Source: Pristionchus mayeri (taxonomy: Eukaryota; Nematoda; Chromadorea; Rhabditida; Neodiplogasteridae). Taken from it: 64,000 bases of DNA. The stretch's first letter is position 1; the number at the start of each line of letters is the position of its first letter. Below the pieces are notes generated by a model, which was not told the origin of the DNA, did not search any database, and worked only from the letters and a program-made list of their open reading frames with translations. The stretch is from NCBI GenBank assembly GCA_036245805.1, contig BTRK01000004.1:39458907-39522906 (forward strand). Reading direction: 5' to 3'. Of this stretch, positions 10,479-21,052 are shown piece after piece. The position numbers and the translations under genes were made by a program.

Positions 10479-13400
10479 CTCATTTTTAGAAATTCGATTG
10501 TCGAGCATTCTAAAGTTGGCAAATTCATGCATTGATAACTCACCATCAAGGATCCAAAGCCAATAGGTTTGGAGCATTTGATATACTTCGGGGTACAGTT
10601 AGTGTGAAAAGTGCAATGAGAGGCTTGTAGGAACCTGCCATGTTTGCGAATTGTTTACTCGAAATAGCGAATTTGGCTTGGTCGGTCAGAACTTTTGCCA
10701 ATTTCAGCCGATTATTCATTAATACTTGATTGTTTTCATCAATTTACAAGATTTCTGAATGAAAATATAATTTTACTGGTTAAAAACAGGACTAGGACCC
10801 ATTTCGAGAAAATCGATTCTCAAACCATCTAATATTGGCCAGTTCACGAAATCATAACTCATCTTCAGGGGGCACAAAGCCAATAGGTTTAGTGCATATG
10901 CTATTCTTCGGGGTATCAATCGTGTGAAAAGTGTATTGGATAGCCAGTTGGTACCAGCCAAGCTTGCGATCTTTCTATTGGAAATTCAGATAAAGCGTTT
11001 TCAAGATGGATATCATCAAGATGGGAAATTTGATTAACATTTTTGCAAAATTGACAAATCTCAACAGGATATCCATTGTGATGTTCTTACTGCACTCCGT
11101 ACTACAGCGCTACAACAATTGTTGCTTTATGCCCCAGAAGATGAGTTAGCAATCAGTGATAATAAAGCAGAAATACGTTTCTGCAGCCGTGCAACAACGA
11201 TATCGTCTCACTCAAGGAGTTCGATATTGCAGTCAGCGGTATTTTTGAAGCACTCTACGTTATCAGCTGCTGTCGAAACACATCGAACTTTCTGTTCTTT
11301 TTAATTTCAGTGTTTTTTGTGCAGATTCCTTATCGTATGCAGTTATGCAACGCATCTTCAGGTGAGGAAAGTGGATAGTTTATCCTTGATCAATGGCAAG
11401 CATATCATCAATTTGTACTAACGAAATCTTTGATTTTTTTGGTAAATACACCTTCTTCCTATCGAAACAGTTTATTACTCCTTCCTAACATCATATCGCC
11501 GCAACAAGCATTCACCAAGTTTCTCCAATTCTCATGTCAGGGTTGTTGCAAAGTACGATGCCTGTTCACATGCAACCCAGACATGCAGCTCTTCAGGTGA
11601 GGTAAGATAATAATAAATTTATCATGTTATTGGCACAAGAAAATAGGCGGGGATCACGTAAGCAACGGAAAACATGAGATACGATGTCGCAACAAGGCAA
11701 CAAAGAAGTGAGGGAAAGGTGAGCTAAACGAACTAAACAAGCTCTTTACGGAAAATCATGACATTACTGGATAATATAACATTGTTAGAAAGAGAATTCC
11801 AATTATTGACTACACGATTACAGAGGAAATTATTTAGAGATGATCTATTAAAGCGGTGTTTTTTTTAACTAGATACAATTACGACGGGAGGGTCTAGTAC
11901 TAGAAGGGCGAAGGAAAAAGTCGTCTTCTAACTCTAACTCTCTATGAACAATTTTATACGTACAACACAAATCGATGATTCTTCTGCGGCTCTCGAGGGA
12001 GGTGAGGCCGAGGGTGCGCAGTCGATTAACGTTGTCGGTTGGGGGCAACCTGCACTTCTGGAGAACTCGTTGGCTGAACTTTCGCTGAACATTCTCTATT
12101 AACTTGATACTTTCTCTATCAGAGGGGGACCATACTTCACTATTGTATTCTAGAATGGGTCTAACATAAACAGAGAAAAGACGAGCGTAAAGCTTAGGAC
12201 TACGCGAGGAAAAGGTTCTGGTAATATACGCGCAACGCGCACGTGATCGAGAAACAATAGACTTAATGTGACATCGAATGAAAGATTACTATCGTAAGAG
12301 ACACCAAGGTCTTTAAATACGCTGGCGACAGGAAGGAGATGGTTGTCAATTGTGAAATATATAGTAGGATGTCTAGATCCAATTCTCATTATGACTGTTT
12401 TCGTGGTGGAAATGGATAATCCCCACTTATGGGACCAGTGAGAGAGAGCATCGAGAGCTGATTGTAGCAACGACGGGTCATTAATCGCGTAAAGTTTGAT
12501 GTCATCAGCATAGATATTGCAGTGAACACCTGGCGGGAGGACACGCGAAATATCGGAGACATAGATACTAAACAATAAAGGCCCTAAACAAGAGCCCTGT
12601 GGGACCCCTGAAGTCACTGGATAGGGAGGGGAAAAACTATTATCGACTATGACAGACTGAGTTCTACCCTCAAGGAATGACGCGATCCATCTGAGAAGGC
12701 AACCATTAATTCCGAACAGGGCGCATTTCTGTAGGAGCAAGGTAATGGGAATAGAATCAAATGCATTACTAAAGCCAATGAAAGCTACAGATATGAATTT
12801 GTTGCTGTCAAGGGCTTTGTACCAATGGGAAAACGAGGAAAGTATAGATGAGATACAAGATCGTTTAGCGCGAAACCCGTGTTGATATGGGCACATGAGA
12901 TTGTTGGCAGTTAGATATTCAATAAGCGCTTTGCATATGATTCGTTCAAACACTTTAGAGGAGGAGCACGTAAGTGAGATGGGTCGATAGGAGGAAGGAT
13001 CGCTTTTGGGACCCTTACGCTTGTAAACTGCGCGGACGAAAGCGGTCTTCCAAATGGAGGGGCAAATACCAAGAAGTTGGAATCTGTGAAAAAGAAGAGA
13101 AAGAGGAACGAAAATATTATAAGCAGTGTTCTTAAGGAACACATACGGAAGAAAATCAGGGGAAGTTGAATTACGAGAAGGGAGGGATTTAACTATCTTG
13201 TGAAGAGATACAAGGTCAATGTCAACAAAATCTATAGATCGATCAGTAAAAGGTAATGTTTGCAATACGTGGGAATTAATTCTATTAGAGAAGGAAGCGC
13301 GGAAAGTTTCAGCGAGAACAGTCGCTTTGGAAGATGCAGTGGAATGATAGCAACCGTTAGAGATGAGGGTGGGGAGAGATGGGGATTCATCTTTTATTCT

Positions 13401-14170
13401 ATCGGACGCGAGACGGTAAAAAGCACGTAGATTGCGAGATTTTACCAGCTTCAATTCGGTTAATTTGGCAGTTTCTCGGAAGCTCTTACGCAGAAGTTTA
13501 CTTGCGCGGAGGAAGGGCTCAGTACCTATGGTTCTACGACGACGGAAAAGATTACGACATTTATGAATGAGTCTCTTTGTTTTGTTAGAGAGGAGGGATC
13601 GCGTGGAGGATGGCTTGATAAAGGGGACAAAGGTGTCGATGAGATTGTGAATGATGCTACAGAACGTGTCGTAAACGTAGTCTGGATCATTGCTAGGCGA
13701 GAAAAGTGCAACCCAGTCAAATGACGAAAGGTGGGTGTTAATCGCCTCCCAGATAGCACGAGAGAAATCGCGTCTAGGGGGGTCGGAGGGAGAAGGAAGG
13801 GAGCCAACGAGGTCAAAGGTAGAGGTGGCTCTACACTAGCACGAGAGATTAGGCGAGTGTCTAAGGTTAGAATAATGTCAAGTATCTTATCGTTCCTAGT
13901 GGGTTCGGTAATCAATTGTAGCAAGGAGGAAGATATAGAGAAATGGAGGAGTGCATTACTATGGGGAGAGAAAGCAGATTGATTGATCCAGTCTAAGTCG
14001 CCACAATTAAGGTCACCACAAATAACGGCATGGCTAGAATCACTAGAGAGAAAATCGTGAAGGTTGAAGGTAGTCAAGACATTCTACGAAAGAGTCAATA
14101 GAGCAAGACGGACTTCTATAGATGCATACTAATAGAGTGGGCGAGTTAGCCATAATGCGAGAGCTACATA
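10479..14170 (-). repeat. Right arm of giant palindrome (3692 bp)
   Basis: This is the reverse complement of 6200-9884, co-linear base for base except for one 7-bp tandem duplication (ACCTTCA on the minus strand, near 14057-14070). It contains the 315-bp units, repeat N and the 3-prime part of the CR1. Outside 14170 the sequence switches at once to a myosin-like fragment, while outside 6200 it continues as CR1. Confidence 0.95.
11605..14170 (-). pseudogene. Second CR1 copy, 5-prime truncated at the palindrome boundary
   Basis: Starting inside the endonuclease domain and ending at the TTA-rich tail, this copy matches 6200-8758. The reverse transcriptase frame (12150-13454) is as long as in the left arm and keeps the same frameshift near its end and the YADD box. 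It differs by a 7-bp duplication that shifts the endonuclease frame, and by substitutions changing a few residues (for example H to L and T to S in the endonuclease remnant). It arose by inverted duplication, not by an independent retrotransposition, since truncation coincides with the end of the palindrome. Confidence 0.85.
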
Positions 14171-14188
14171 ATTATTGAAGGGCGCGAG

Positions 14189-14354
14189 ATGGTAGTCGAC
14201 GCTACGGATGTGGACATGGTGAATCGCTCGAGGATGGACAGAATAGGAGATCTGGCCGGACTGAAGTACCTCAACGAGACAAGTGCAGTGCACGTGTGCT
14301 GAGGAAAAATACTCGCTCCTCTTTGCAACCGATGTGGTCTTCAATGTGTATTTG
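14189..14354 (+). pseudogene. Fragment of a myosin heavy chain motor domain
   Basis: The frame from 14189 reads DVDMVNRSRMDRIGDLAG, then LKYLNETSAVH, before a stop. This matches the segment of myosin motors upstream of the P-loop, where the family pattern is D-L-A-x-L-x-x-L-N-E-x-S-V-L-H-x-L-R. It resembles class XVIII about as well as class II. Past the stop, a frame shifted by two bases gives VLRKNTRSSL and the first frame resumes with CGLQCVF, as expected after small indels. A donor-like GTGAGT follows at 14355. It directly abuts the outer end of the palindrome, with no flanking motor exons visible. Family recognition is from memory of conserved motifs. Confidence 0.5.
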
Positions 14355-14370
14355 GTGAGTTGTTTTTTTG

Positions 14371-14687
14371 GAGAATTTATAATCATTGTTGCCCAACACT
14401 GAACCCCCTCTCATGGGTGTGGAGAACGCCCATGTTTTGAGAGGCGCTCCCCACAGAGACGTATAGGGGGTCATGGTCAAAACTCGATGTTTCGCACAGG
14501 AAACTAATGCGCACTGCTCCCGTGGAAACTAATTGTACGATGGAAGATGGTGCAAAAAACTGTACAATAATTCGAGATCCGAAAATTAAAATAGCAGTTT
14601 GATTAAGGGTAATGCTCACGCGGACACTCCTAGCGCGAATGGTATGAATGATTATGTTGTCGCACAATTGAATGATCTACATTATTC

Positions 14688-14688
<1 letters not shown>
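14371..14688. other. Stretch with no recognised gene
   Basis: A GC-richer hairpin-prone block (14400-14475, with GAACCCCCTCTCATGGGTG against CCCATG and AGGGGGTC) is followed by sequence without motifs. Short open frames on the minus strand have no recognisable features. Confidence 0.4.

Positions 14689-14739
<51 letters not shown>
14689..14739. repeat. (AT)n microsatellite, about 24 units
   Basis: An uninterrupted alternating AT run lies downstream of the stop codon of the minus-strand CR1 fragment. CR1-type elements end in short simple repeats, so this may be the expanded 3-prime tail of that element. That link is inferred from position only. Confidence 0.95.
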
Positions 14740-14741
<2 letters not shown>

Positions 14742-15396
14742 TTATCGCACATGGATAAAATGCGCGAGTACAATAAAAACAGAAAAACCAGCAGCTCGGA
14801 GCTGGTAGGTAGACTGGTAATTGTCGAATTGATAAATGTAGATTAGCCGCCGCATTCGACAACCCGAGAAACGAGTAGACTTGTAGATGTGGAATGGACA
14901 TTATAGAAGATAAGTTACAGGAATAAGCGAGGAAATATGTTTTACGAATAATACAGATGATTTAGCGAATACGCTACTTGGCAAAGAATTAATAACGGAA
15001 TGAGTGCGGTGTGAGATGAAATTTTTGGAATAATTATCACAAGCTCGGAAATGGGGATACATTTTACGAACTGCTCCTCTGGTAAGAGATAGCCTAAAAT
15101 TGAATAGGAATGAAGGGGTAACAGTTGATTGTGGGGAGAAAAGAGAATGTAAGAATTTATACGAGAATATCGTTCTACGATAGTCAAGAGGTTCTAGTTC
15201 GAACTTCTTACAGGACGAAATGTAACAGCTATATGACATTTTACAGCGAAAATGAAGCCTACGTATGAAATTATATTGCACTCTCTCAAGGAGTTTGCGA
15301 TCCTTGAGAGTGTAAGGGGAATATACAATAGCACCATACTCTAAAATTGAGCGTACATATGAGACCGTTCGCGATAGATTCAACATGGGCTCGGTA
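14740..15396 (-). pseudogene. CR1-type retrotransposon fragment, C-terminal end of ORF2
   Basis: The open frame on the minus strand (stop at 14901) reads LSRTVSYVRSILEYGAIVYS, then ERVQYNFIRRL, and ends with NSLPSSVFAKSSVLF. These are the thumb and C-terminal patterns of CR1-like reverse transcriptases. Its sequence differs clearly from the CR1 at 5.4-8.8 kb, so it belongs to another subfamily. The part upstream of LSRTV is replaced by the arm of a palindrome (15351-15617), which overlaps the first codons. The 3-prime region runs to the (AT)n tract. Confidence 0.7.
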
Positions 15397-15619
15397 CAGC
15401 CCAAACTGTCAAACCCATGAAAACATATTGCCTGGGGTAGTTTTCGATGCTGAACAACGCGGTCCACTTCATTTTGCATGAATCGTTCATTTTTGGATGG
15501 GGTAGTGCCATGTCACTTCCGGAAAAAACTGTTTTTTCGTTCTTTTCCGGGTCCCATGAAACGCTAGAAAAATGAAATCTCGCATACCCGAGCAGAATTT
15601 CAATGCGCATCGAACCATA

Positions 15620-18065
15620 TATGAGAGGAATCGCGAGAGAATCACCCATCCGCGGCGGTAGCACAAAGTTCATCGTATCCCGACGTAAACGCAGGCTAAG
15701 GTATTTCAAATTATGCTTGTTCAAACTGCGTCGTCAGAATTTTGATAACTGTCGTCATCTTCGAGATTCAGAAGGCCAAACTTGGGACACTCAATTTTTA
15801 AGGGTCAAATCGAGCACACTTAAATGACCATAACTTAGTTTAAAATGACGATTGAAAGACGTTCTTTTTTTAGAAAGAAAGCTGAAAACATTCTCTACAA
15901 CTTTTACATTGAACATTTCATTCCCTGTGCATTTTCGGATGCGGGGTGGTCGGGTTGACCAAAAATGACCGAAATCTGGAAATCGGAAAAACCCCCCTGA
16001 ATGATTATGCGCGTTTTAAAGACACTATATGTGACTAACTTGACGCCAAAAATCAGCCAAATCTGAATGGGTATAAAAAACGGGTCTCACTTTGGCTCGG
16101 TGCAATAAAAACGAGTACCAGATCAAAGATCATCTGATGCTCCAATTGGCAGCAGTTGGTCTCAAATCAATCCAAAATCATCTAAAACAATATTTTGGAT
16201 TGTTGCTGGCCTCATTACAACACTTTTATTGTACCAAAATTGCGAAATAGCCTGTAAATTGAAAATCGATTTACTGACACTTCTTCTCATCTTGTGAGAT
16301 CAAGCCTTATGCGCTAAAACGCTTTCAAATAACGTAGAAATGTCCCTCTAAGCTTCTGGAAGAAACGAGGCACCAATAAATTCGAAATTTATACTAAGGA
16401 ATCCAGCGAAAGTCGTAAAACTGTACTTAATGTCAACGGGGTCATAGGGACCCAAATCATAGCTAGAAATGTAGAGTACGATGAGGTAAACATTTCATCT
16501 GTTGAAAGTTAGCTTCTATCTATTCATTGAAGCGCGCTAGAGAGCGTGGAAGTTTCTAGAAAACGATGGTGGAGGCGCGCGAAATAGCACCAAAGGGAGG
16601 GGAGGGAGAGGGAGGTCAGGCGGCGAGAGCGCCAGACGGTTAGAGCACGCGCTCTCGGGGGATTCTAGCCTATTTCTGGCCAACTTCCTAGCTCTCTAGC
16701 GCGCTTCAATGAATAGATAGAAGCTAAATTTCAACAGATGAAATGTTTACCTCATCGTACATTTCTAGCTATGAGTCGGGTCCCTATGACCCCGTTGACA
16801 TTAAATACAGTTTTACGACTTTCACTGGATTCCTTAGTATAAATTTCGTATTTATTGGTGCCCCGTTTCTTCCAGAAGCTTAGAGGGGCATTTCTACGTT
16901 ATTTGAAAGTGTTTTAGCACATAAAGCTTGATATCACAAGATGAGAAGGGTCAGTAAATCGATTTTAAATTTTCAGGGTATTTCGCAATTTTGGTCCAAT
17001 AAAAGTATTGTAATGAGGCCAGCAACAATCCGAAATATTGTTTTAGATGATTTTGGATTGATTTAAGACCAATTACTGCTAATTGGAGCATCAGATGATC
17101 TTTTACTCGTTTTTATTGCACCGAGCCAAAGTGAGACCCGTTTTTTTATACCCATTCAGATTTGGCTGATTTTTTGCGTCAAGTTAGTCACATATAGTGT
17201 CTTTAAAACGCGCATAATCATTCAGGGGGGTTTTTCCGATTTCCAGATATCGGTCATTTTTGGTCTACCCGACCACCCCGCATCCGAAAATGCGCAGGGA
17301 ATGAAATGTTCAATGTAAAAGTTGTAGAGAATGTTTTCAGCTTTCTTTCGAAAAAAATAACGGTTTTCAATCGTCATTTTAAACTAAGTTGTGGTCATTT
17401 AAGTGTGCTCGATTTGACCCTTAAAAATTGAGTGTCCCAAGTTTGGCCTTCTGAATCTCGAAGATGACGACAGTTATCAAAATTCTGACGACGCAGTTTG
17501 AACAAGCATCATTTGAAATACCTTAGCCTGCGTTTACGTCGGGATACGATAAACTTTGTGCTACCGCCGCGGATGGGTGATTCTCTCGCGATTCCTCTCG
17601 TATTTCATTAGAAATGAGTCTCACTGGTTCTCAAGTTATGACAACTTTTTGACTCGTTGAAGTGTGCGAGTTGTGACCTAGTTCACGCGATCCGCCTTTT
17701 CTCGCTGATTCTAATCGTATATACTTGTGGGTTCTGATATACCCCACGATCACCGTGGCTCATTTTCTGCTTTTTGCTAGCTTTTTACTGTGCGATCGAG
17801 CGATCGAGGAGCAATGAGTGGGAGCGAAATGATTCTCCCTCTCATTTTCTTCCCTCCCATTTCCCGATTGCACAGTGAAAAGCTAGCAAAAAGCAGAAAG
17901 TGAGCCACGGTGCTCGTGGGGTATATCAGAACCCTATACAAGTATATACCATTAGAATCAGCGAGAAAAGGCGGATCGCGTGAGCTAGGTCACCACTCGC
18001 ACACTTCAACGAGTCAAAAAGTTGTCATAACTTAAGAACTAGTGATACTCATTTCTAATGAAATA
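15620..18065. mobile_element. Foldback element A1, about 1.98 kb net, TA target
   Basis: Terminal inverted repeats begin TATGAGAGGAATCGCGAGAG. Arms of about 0.94 kb flank a central non-palindromic loop at about 16560-16681. TA precedes (15618-15619) and follows (18066-18067). The second copy at 35447-37452 has the same ends, so the unit is defined independently. No transposase is encoded, and the arms contain only short frames. A 461-bp MITE is nested in the last bases of the right arm. The size and long arms resemble Tc1/mariner-type foldback MITEs. Confidence 0.85.
17603..18063. mobile_element. Nested palindromic MITE, 461 bp, TA target duplication
   Basis: The ends read TTTCATTAGAAATGAGT and its reverse complement, flanked by TA at 17601-17602 and 18064-18065. 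Arms of about 200 bp share AACTTTTTGACTCGTTGAAG and AAGCTAGCAAAAAGCAGAAA-type blocks. The left arm of the host foldback (CCATATATGAGAGG, reverse-complemented) shows the uninserted sequence CTCATATATGG, against CTCG-TA-element-TA-TATGG here. That confirms the TA duplication to the base. Confidence 0.9.
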
Positions 18066-18349
18066 TATGGTTCGGTGCGCATTGAAATTCTGCTCGGACA
18101 TGCGAGATTTCATGTTTCTAGCGTTACATCGGGCCCGGAAAAGAACGAAAAAACAGTTTTTGCCGGAAGTGTCATGGCACCACCCCGACCCAAAATGAAC
18201 GATTCATGCAAAATGAAGTGGACCACGTTGTTCAGCACCGAAAACTACCCCATGTAACATGTTTTCATGGTTTTGACATTTTGGGCTGTACCGAGGCCTT
18301 GCTACGAGTTTTTGAATCTATCGCGAACGGTCTCATATACTTTGTACGC

Positions 18350-19427
18350 ATGAAGGAGAACTGAGGGATTTGCGGGCTTAATTGCAATGAAAAGAAAATT
18401 TAAGCGCTTGGAAGCTTTTTTAACAATGTATACAATATGAGGACGGAAGGATAGACGAGATAGTAATAAATAAAGTACAAGGTAGACTTATTGCAGATTG
18501 TTTTAGTTTGAAATCCTAATTTTAACAACGAACAATGCTACCATCTTCGGATTTCGCTGCTGGTATAGTTGTTTCGAACAGTATGCTAATGCACGTTGCC
18601 CTTGTTGGTTTTGATGGATTTACGGTGTACATCGCAAACATTCTTAAAAACTTGTCGTTCTACTAGAAATTTAAAAAAAAAAACAGCCTATCAATCAATC
18701 GATATTACATTTACCGGCTACCGTAATACTTGCCCTTCCATCAGGGAGTCTCTCAAGCAGGCGCGCCTGCGTGTAGCCGCCCTTGTGCAGCAGCCAGAGG
18801 CGGACGTCATCAAGGATAACCCGGGAATGAACTTTTCTCTTTATATCCGGTTACTTTTTTCATTATCATAAATCCAGAAGTAGGTTAACACTAATAAAAA
18901 AACTCGAAATACGCAACATTTCAAATTTGACAGACACGTGTTAATTCGGTTTCAGCATCACTATAGACTATTTGATGCCGCCACAGGCTGATCACTCGCA
19001 TGGTGCGATCAATAAACAAACAACAACTAATTTATTCCTACAATCATGGTAAGTTCAACGGTATTTTCATTGCAGATTCTTCTCTGAATACAAGCAATTA
19101 ATGTGTCTCACTCATGCTTCATCACAAACCATTTATCTATTGTGCATAGCCAGTGTCATGATTTGTATGTCTACACTACATTAAATTGAACATAACTTAT
19201 TATTTTAAAAAAACTCCTACCTCCTCCCTCCAGCGCATCATTGCTACTGTTATCGTTCCAGGTTCATTACAAATTATGATCTATTCTATCCTGTGCAATG
19301 CCAGTTTCACGTCCTCCTTAACCCAAATTTAACACCAGAATTGCCAGTATCACTGATCTACGAAGAACACCAGCAAAGCTACCTATTTTTCCAGTATCCC
19401 ACCGTATTCCTACCGCTCCCTCCCCAG
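18350..19427. other. Degenerate repeat DNA (units R and S), no intact gene
   Basis: 18731-18830 carries an exon-like piece after TTCCATCAG, frame ESLKQARLRVAALVQQ, followed by PEADVIKDN. It recurs in decayed form near 52640, 55060 and 60645 (unit R). 19285-19370 (CCAGTTTCAC, ATCTACGAAGAACA) recurs at 51850-51900, 52820-52870, 57030-57110 and 62890-62970 (unit S). These look like remnants of an old duplicated sequence. Confidence 0.55.
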
Positions 19428-19532
19428 GCTCACCTCCTGCAAGCTCGTGTCCAGGTCTACTACAAGGAGCAGCGAGCCTGTCGCAGATCCGAGGAACGAG
19501 AGCAGAACTCGGCCAGTTCGGGCACCGTATGA
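19428..19532 (+). CDS. Possible terminal exon of an unidentified gene
   Basis: A pyrimidine-rich acceptor (CCGCTCCCTCCCCAG) precedes an open frame AHLLQARVQVYYKEQ, RACRRSEEREQNSASSGTV, stop at 19530. The signal AATAAA follows four bases later (19536-19541). The frame is also open upstream to 19293, so the acceptor is not proven. A diverged copy of the same stretch lies on the minus strand near 32650-32760 (RSEDREQNS). The product is charged and not recognised. It could be a repeat-derived remnant instead of a live exon. Confidence 0.3.
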   Translation, partial: AHLLQARVQVYYKEQRACRRSEEREQNSASSGTV

Positions 19533-19689
19533 ATCAATAAAAAGTAGTTTGATAAGCAAACTGCTCGACATTGCATTCCCCATGATGGGAAGATTGATCG
19601 ATAGAGATTCTGAGGGTGAAGAGAAATCACTGATCAGTTTAGAACCCAATCATCTTAGTGAATATTCTGGTGAATTCGAATCAATATTA

Positions 19690-20822
19690 TTGGGGTGTCC
19701 GGAAAGTTCGTATAATTTTTTATTTTTATTTTTTATTCAATGCTTTACAATTCTCAGTGACCCATTTATGCCCCCTTCTTTCTCACTACCTCCCTCCAGC
19801 GATTGGGCAGGGTCTCGATTCCTCTCTTCCAGAATGCGGGTTTCTTCGAGACCGCCCAGTTCACGAAAGCCCTCACAACTTCATCTCGATTCTTGAACTT
19901 CTTTCCTTTGCAGAAGTCAGAGAGAGAGCGGAAGCAGTGGTAGTCGCATGGGGAGAGATCCGGGGAATACGGTGGATGGGGAATCCTCTCGATCTTCAGC
20001 TCGTCCATTTTCTTCTGGGTCATCTTCGCTCGATGTGGGCGAGCATTGTCCATCAGAAGAAGAATTTGGCCCTGGTTCAGGAGTCTGGGAGGGACTCTGA
20101 TCGCGACATCTTGCAGTTGTTCAGAGAAGAGGTCGGCATTGATGCTGGTGCCAGGGGCGAGGATCTCCCAGTAGATGGGACCGAGCACTGAGAAGAAGAA
20201 GCAGAGGAGTTCCTTCTTTCCGTGCTCTTCCTTCTTCGGGACGGGCGTGGGCTTCTCATCTGCATCCACCCATTGCAGTCTCCTCACAGGGTTATCGTAC
20301 GTGATCCACTTCTCATCTGTAGCGGGAGTTTCGGATTCTTCCCAGATCGATGGAGGATATCGGACACCGTTGATCTGGGAGTACCAGTATCCTTCTTCAA
20401 CTCACGCACACTGGCCATGGGCTTGCGCTTCAGTGTGCGGAGAACGAGAGGCTGATCGACGGAGGGAGGGCGTCCAGAGCGGGGTTGATCATCGAGACCA
20501 AACTCCCCTTTCTTGAAGCGGGAGAACAACTTATAGCAGAAGGGTATGGAGGGGGCGTCAGCTCCTTCCGACTGCGCCAGGGCAGAGTGGGCCTTCTTCA
20601 CGGATCGGCCAAGACGGTAGTAATGAAGTAAAACTGCTCGGAGGTAGAGATGGGAGTCCATCACAAGAATCAATGTAGCAACTAGGAGACTGATTAAATC
20701 TTCTCACTACTCAACGTCAGAATGATGCAATACATTGTTGACAAACAGATTGCGCAATCACTGCATTTGATCGCGAACTGACTTTTTTCCGAAGCATTAT
20801 ACGAACTTTCCGGACACCCCAA
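19690..20822 (-). mobile_element. mariner transposon with 109-bp internal deletion
   Basis: Terminal repeats TTGGGGTGTCCGGAAAGTTC at both ends are flanked by TA (19688-19689 and 20823-20824). The sequence is otherwise close to the copy at 25693-26936. A 109-bp deletion, just after the codons for NPKLP, removes the linker and the stretch up to the first catalytic aspartate. It lies in a dispersed repeat whose paralogue carries the RTE retrotransposon at the same point. Confidence 0.93.
19766..20661 (-). pseudogene. mariner transposase, frameshifted by deletion
   Basis: The protein starts MDSHLYLRAVLLHYYRLG at 20661 and is open to the deletion near 20320, which shifts the frame. Downstream, the second frame continues from DEKWITYDNP (by inspection) through MDNARPHRAK and SPDLSPCDYHCF to KKGA, stop at 19766. 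It keeps the family's conserved W after DEK, which the other copy has lost. It also keeps an intact C-terminal region (FKNRDEVVRAFVNWAV) that the other copy shifts. The two copies carry complementary lesions. A mariner transposase cuts and pastes DNA at TA sites in the nucleus; this one cannot be made. Confidence 0.88.
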
Positions 20823-21052
20823 TACGCAGAGCGATCGCTTCGAACCAGTCGAGTAAACAGTTGTCATGGCAAAAAGGTAACTAATAGGTTTCACCTGATA
20901 CTAAGTTCGAGGAGTTTAGAACGCAGCGATCCACAAATCACATACTCTTGTAAACAATATCGCTCACGAAAACATCGAATTCCTTTAGTGATCCGAAGTT
21001 CGGCGATGCAATTGCCGGGTCCTCCCTGTAATCTACAATGCATTCATTAATA
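20823..21052. repeat. Dispersed repeat flanking the deleted mariner
   Basis: This matches 44639-44880 next to the RTE element. Shared blocks are CGCAGAG.G..CGCTTCGAA, CAGTTGTCATGGC, CTAATA.GTTTCA, GCAGCGATCCACA, TTTA.TGATCCGAAG.TCGGCG and GCATTCA.TAA. The left flanks also match over ATATTCTGGTGAATT (19662-19689 and 40549-40582). Confidence 0.8.

Larger units (their letters stand above)
15351..18349. repeat. Outer inverted repeat Q with zero-length centre, split by a foldback insertion
   Basis: The left arm is 15351-15617 and the right arm 18068-18349. They match closely except for a gap near the outer end. Both outer ends include the same CR1 piece (GAATCTATCGCGAACGG). If the inserted element and one TA are removed, the arms meet at CGAACCA-TA-TGGTTCG, a perfect palindrome with no spacer. 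The insertion therefore sits at the exact symmetry point. Confidence 0.85.

Noticed and set aside
6200..14170. Dismissing the giant palindrome as a sequencing hairpin artefact
   Set aside because: Arms differ by several substitutions and a 7-bp duplication, the spacer is non-palindromic and the outer flanks differ. Artefact is still possible but not the simplest reading.
14389..14480. Small structured RNA gene in the GC-rich hairpin block
   Set aside because: Some stem pairing is possible, but there are no promoter boxes, no Sm-like site and no repeat partner.
14599..14901. Frames rich in Ile-Tyr repeats across the (AT)n tract
   Set aside because: They are direct translations of the microsatellite.
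19447..20516. Plus-strand frames of 113-177 codons over the mariner at 19.7-20.8 kb
   Set aside because: They are antisense shadows of the transposase, and equivalent shadows occur over the second copy at 25.8-26.9 kb.
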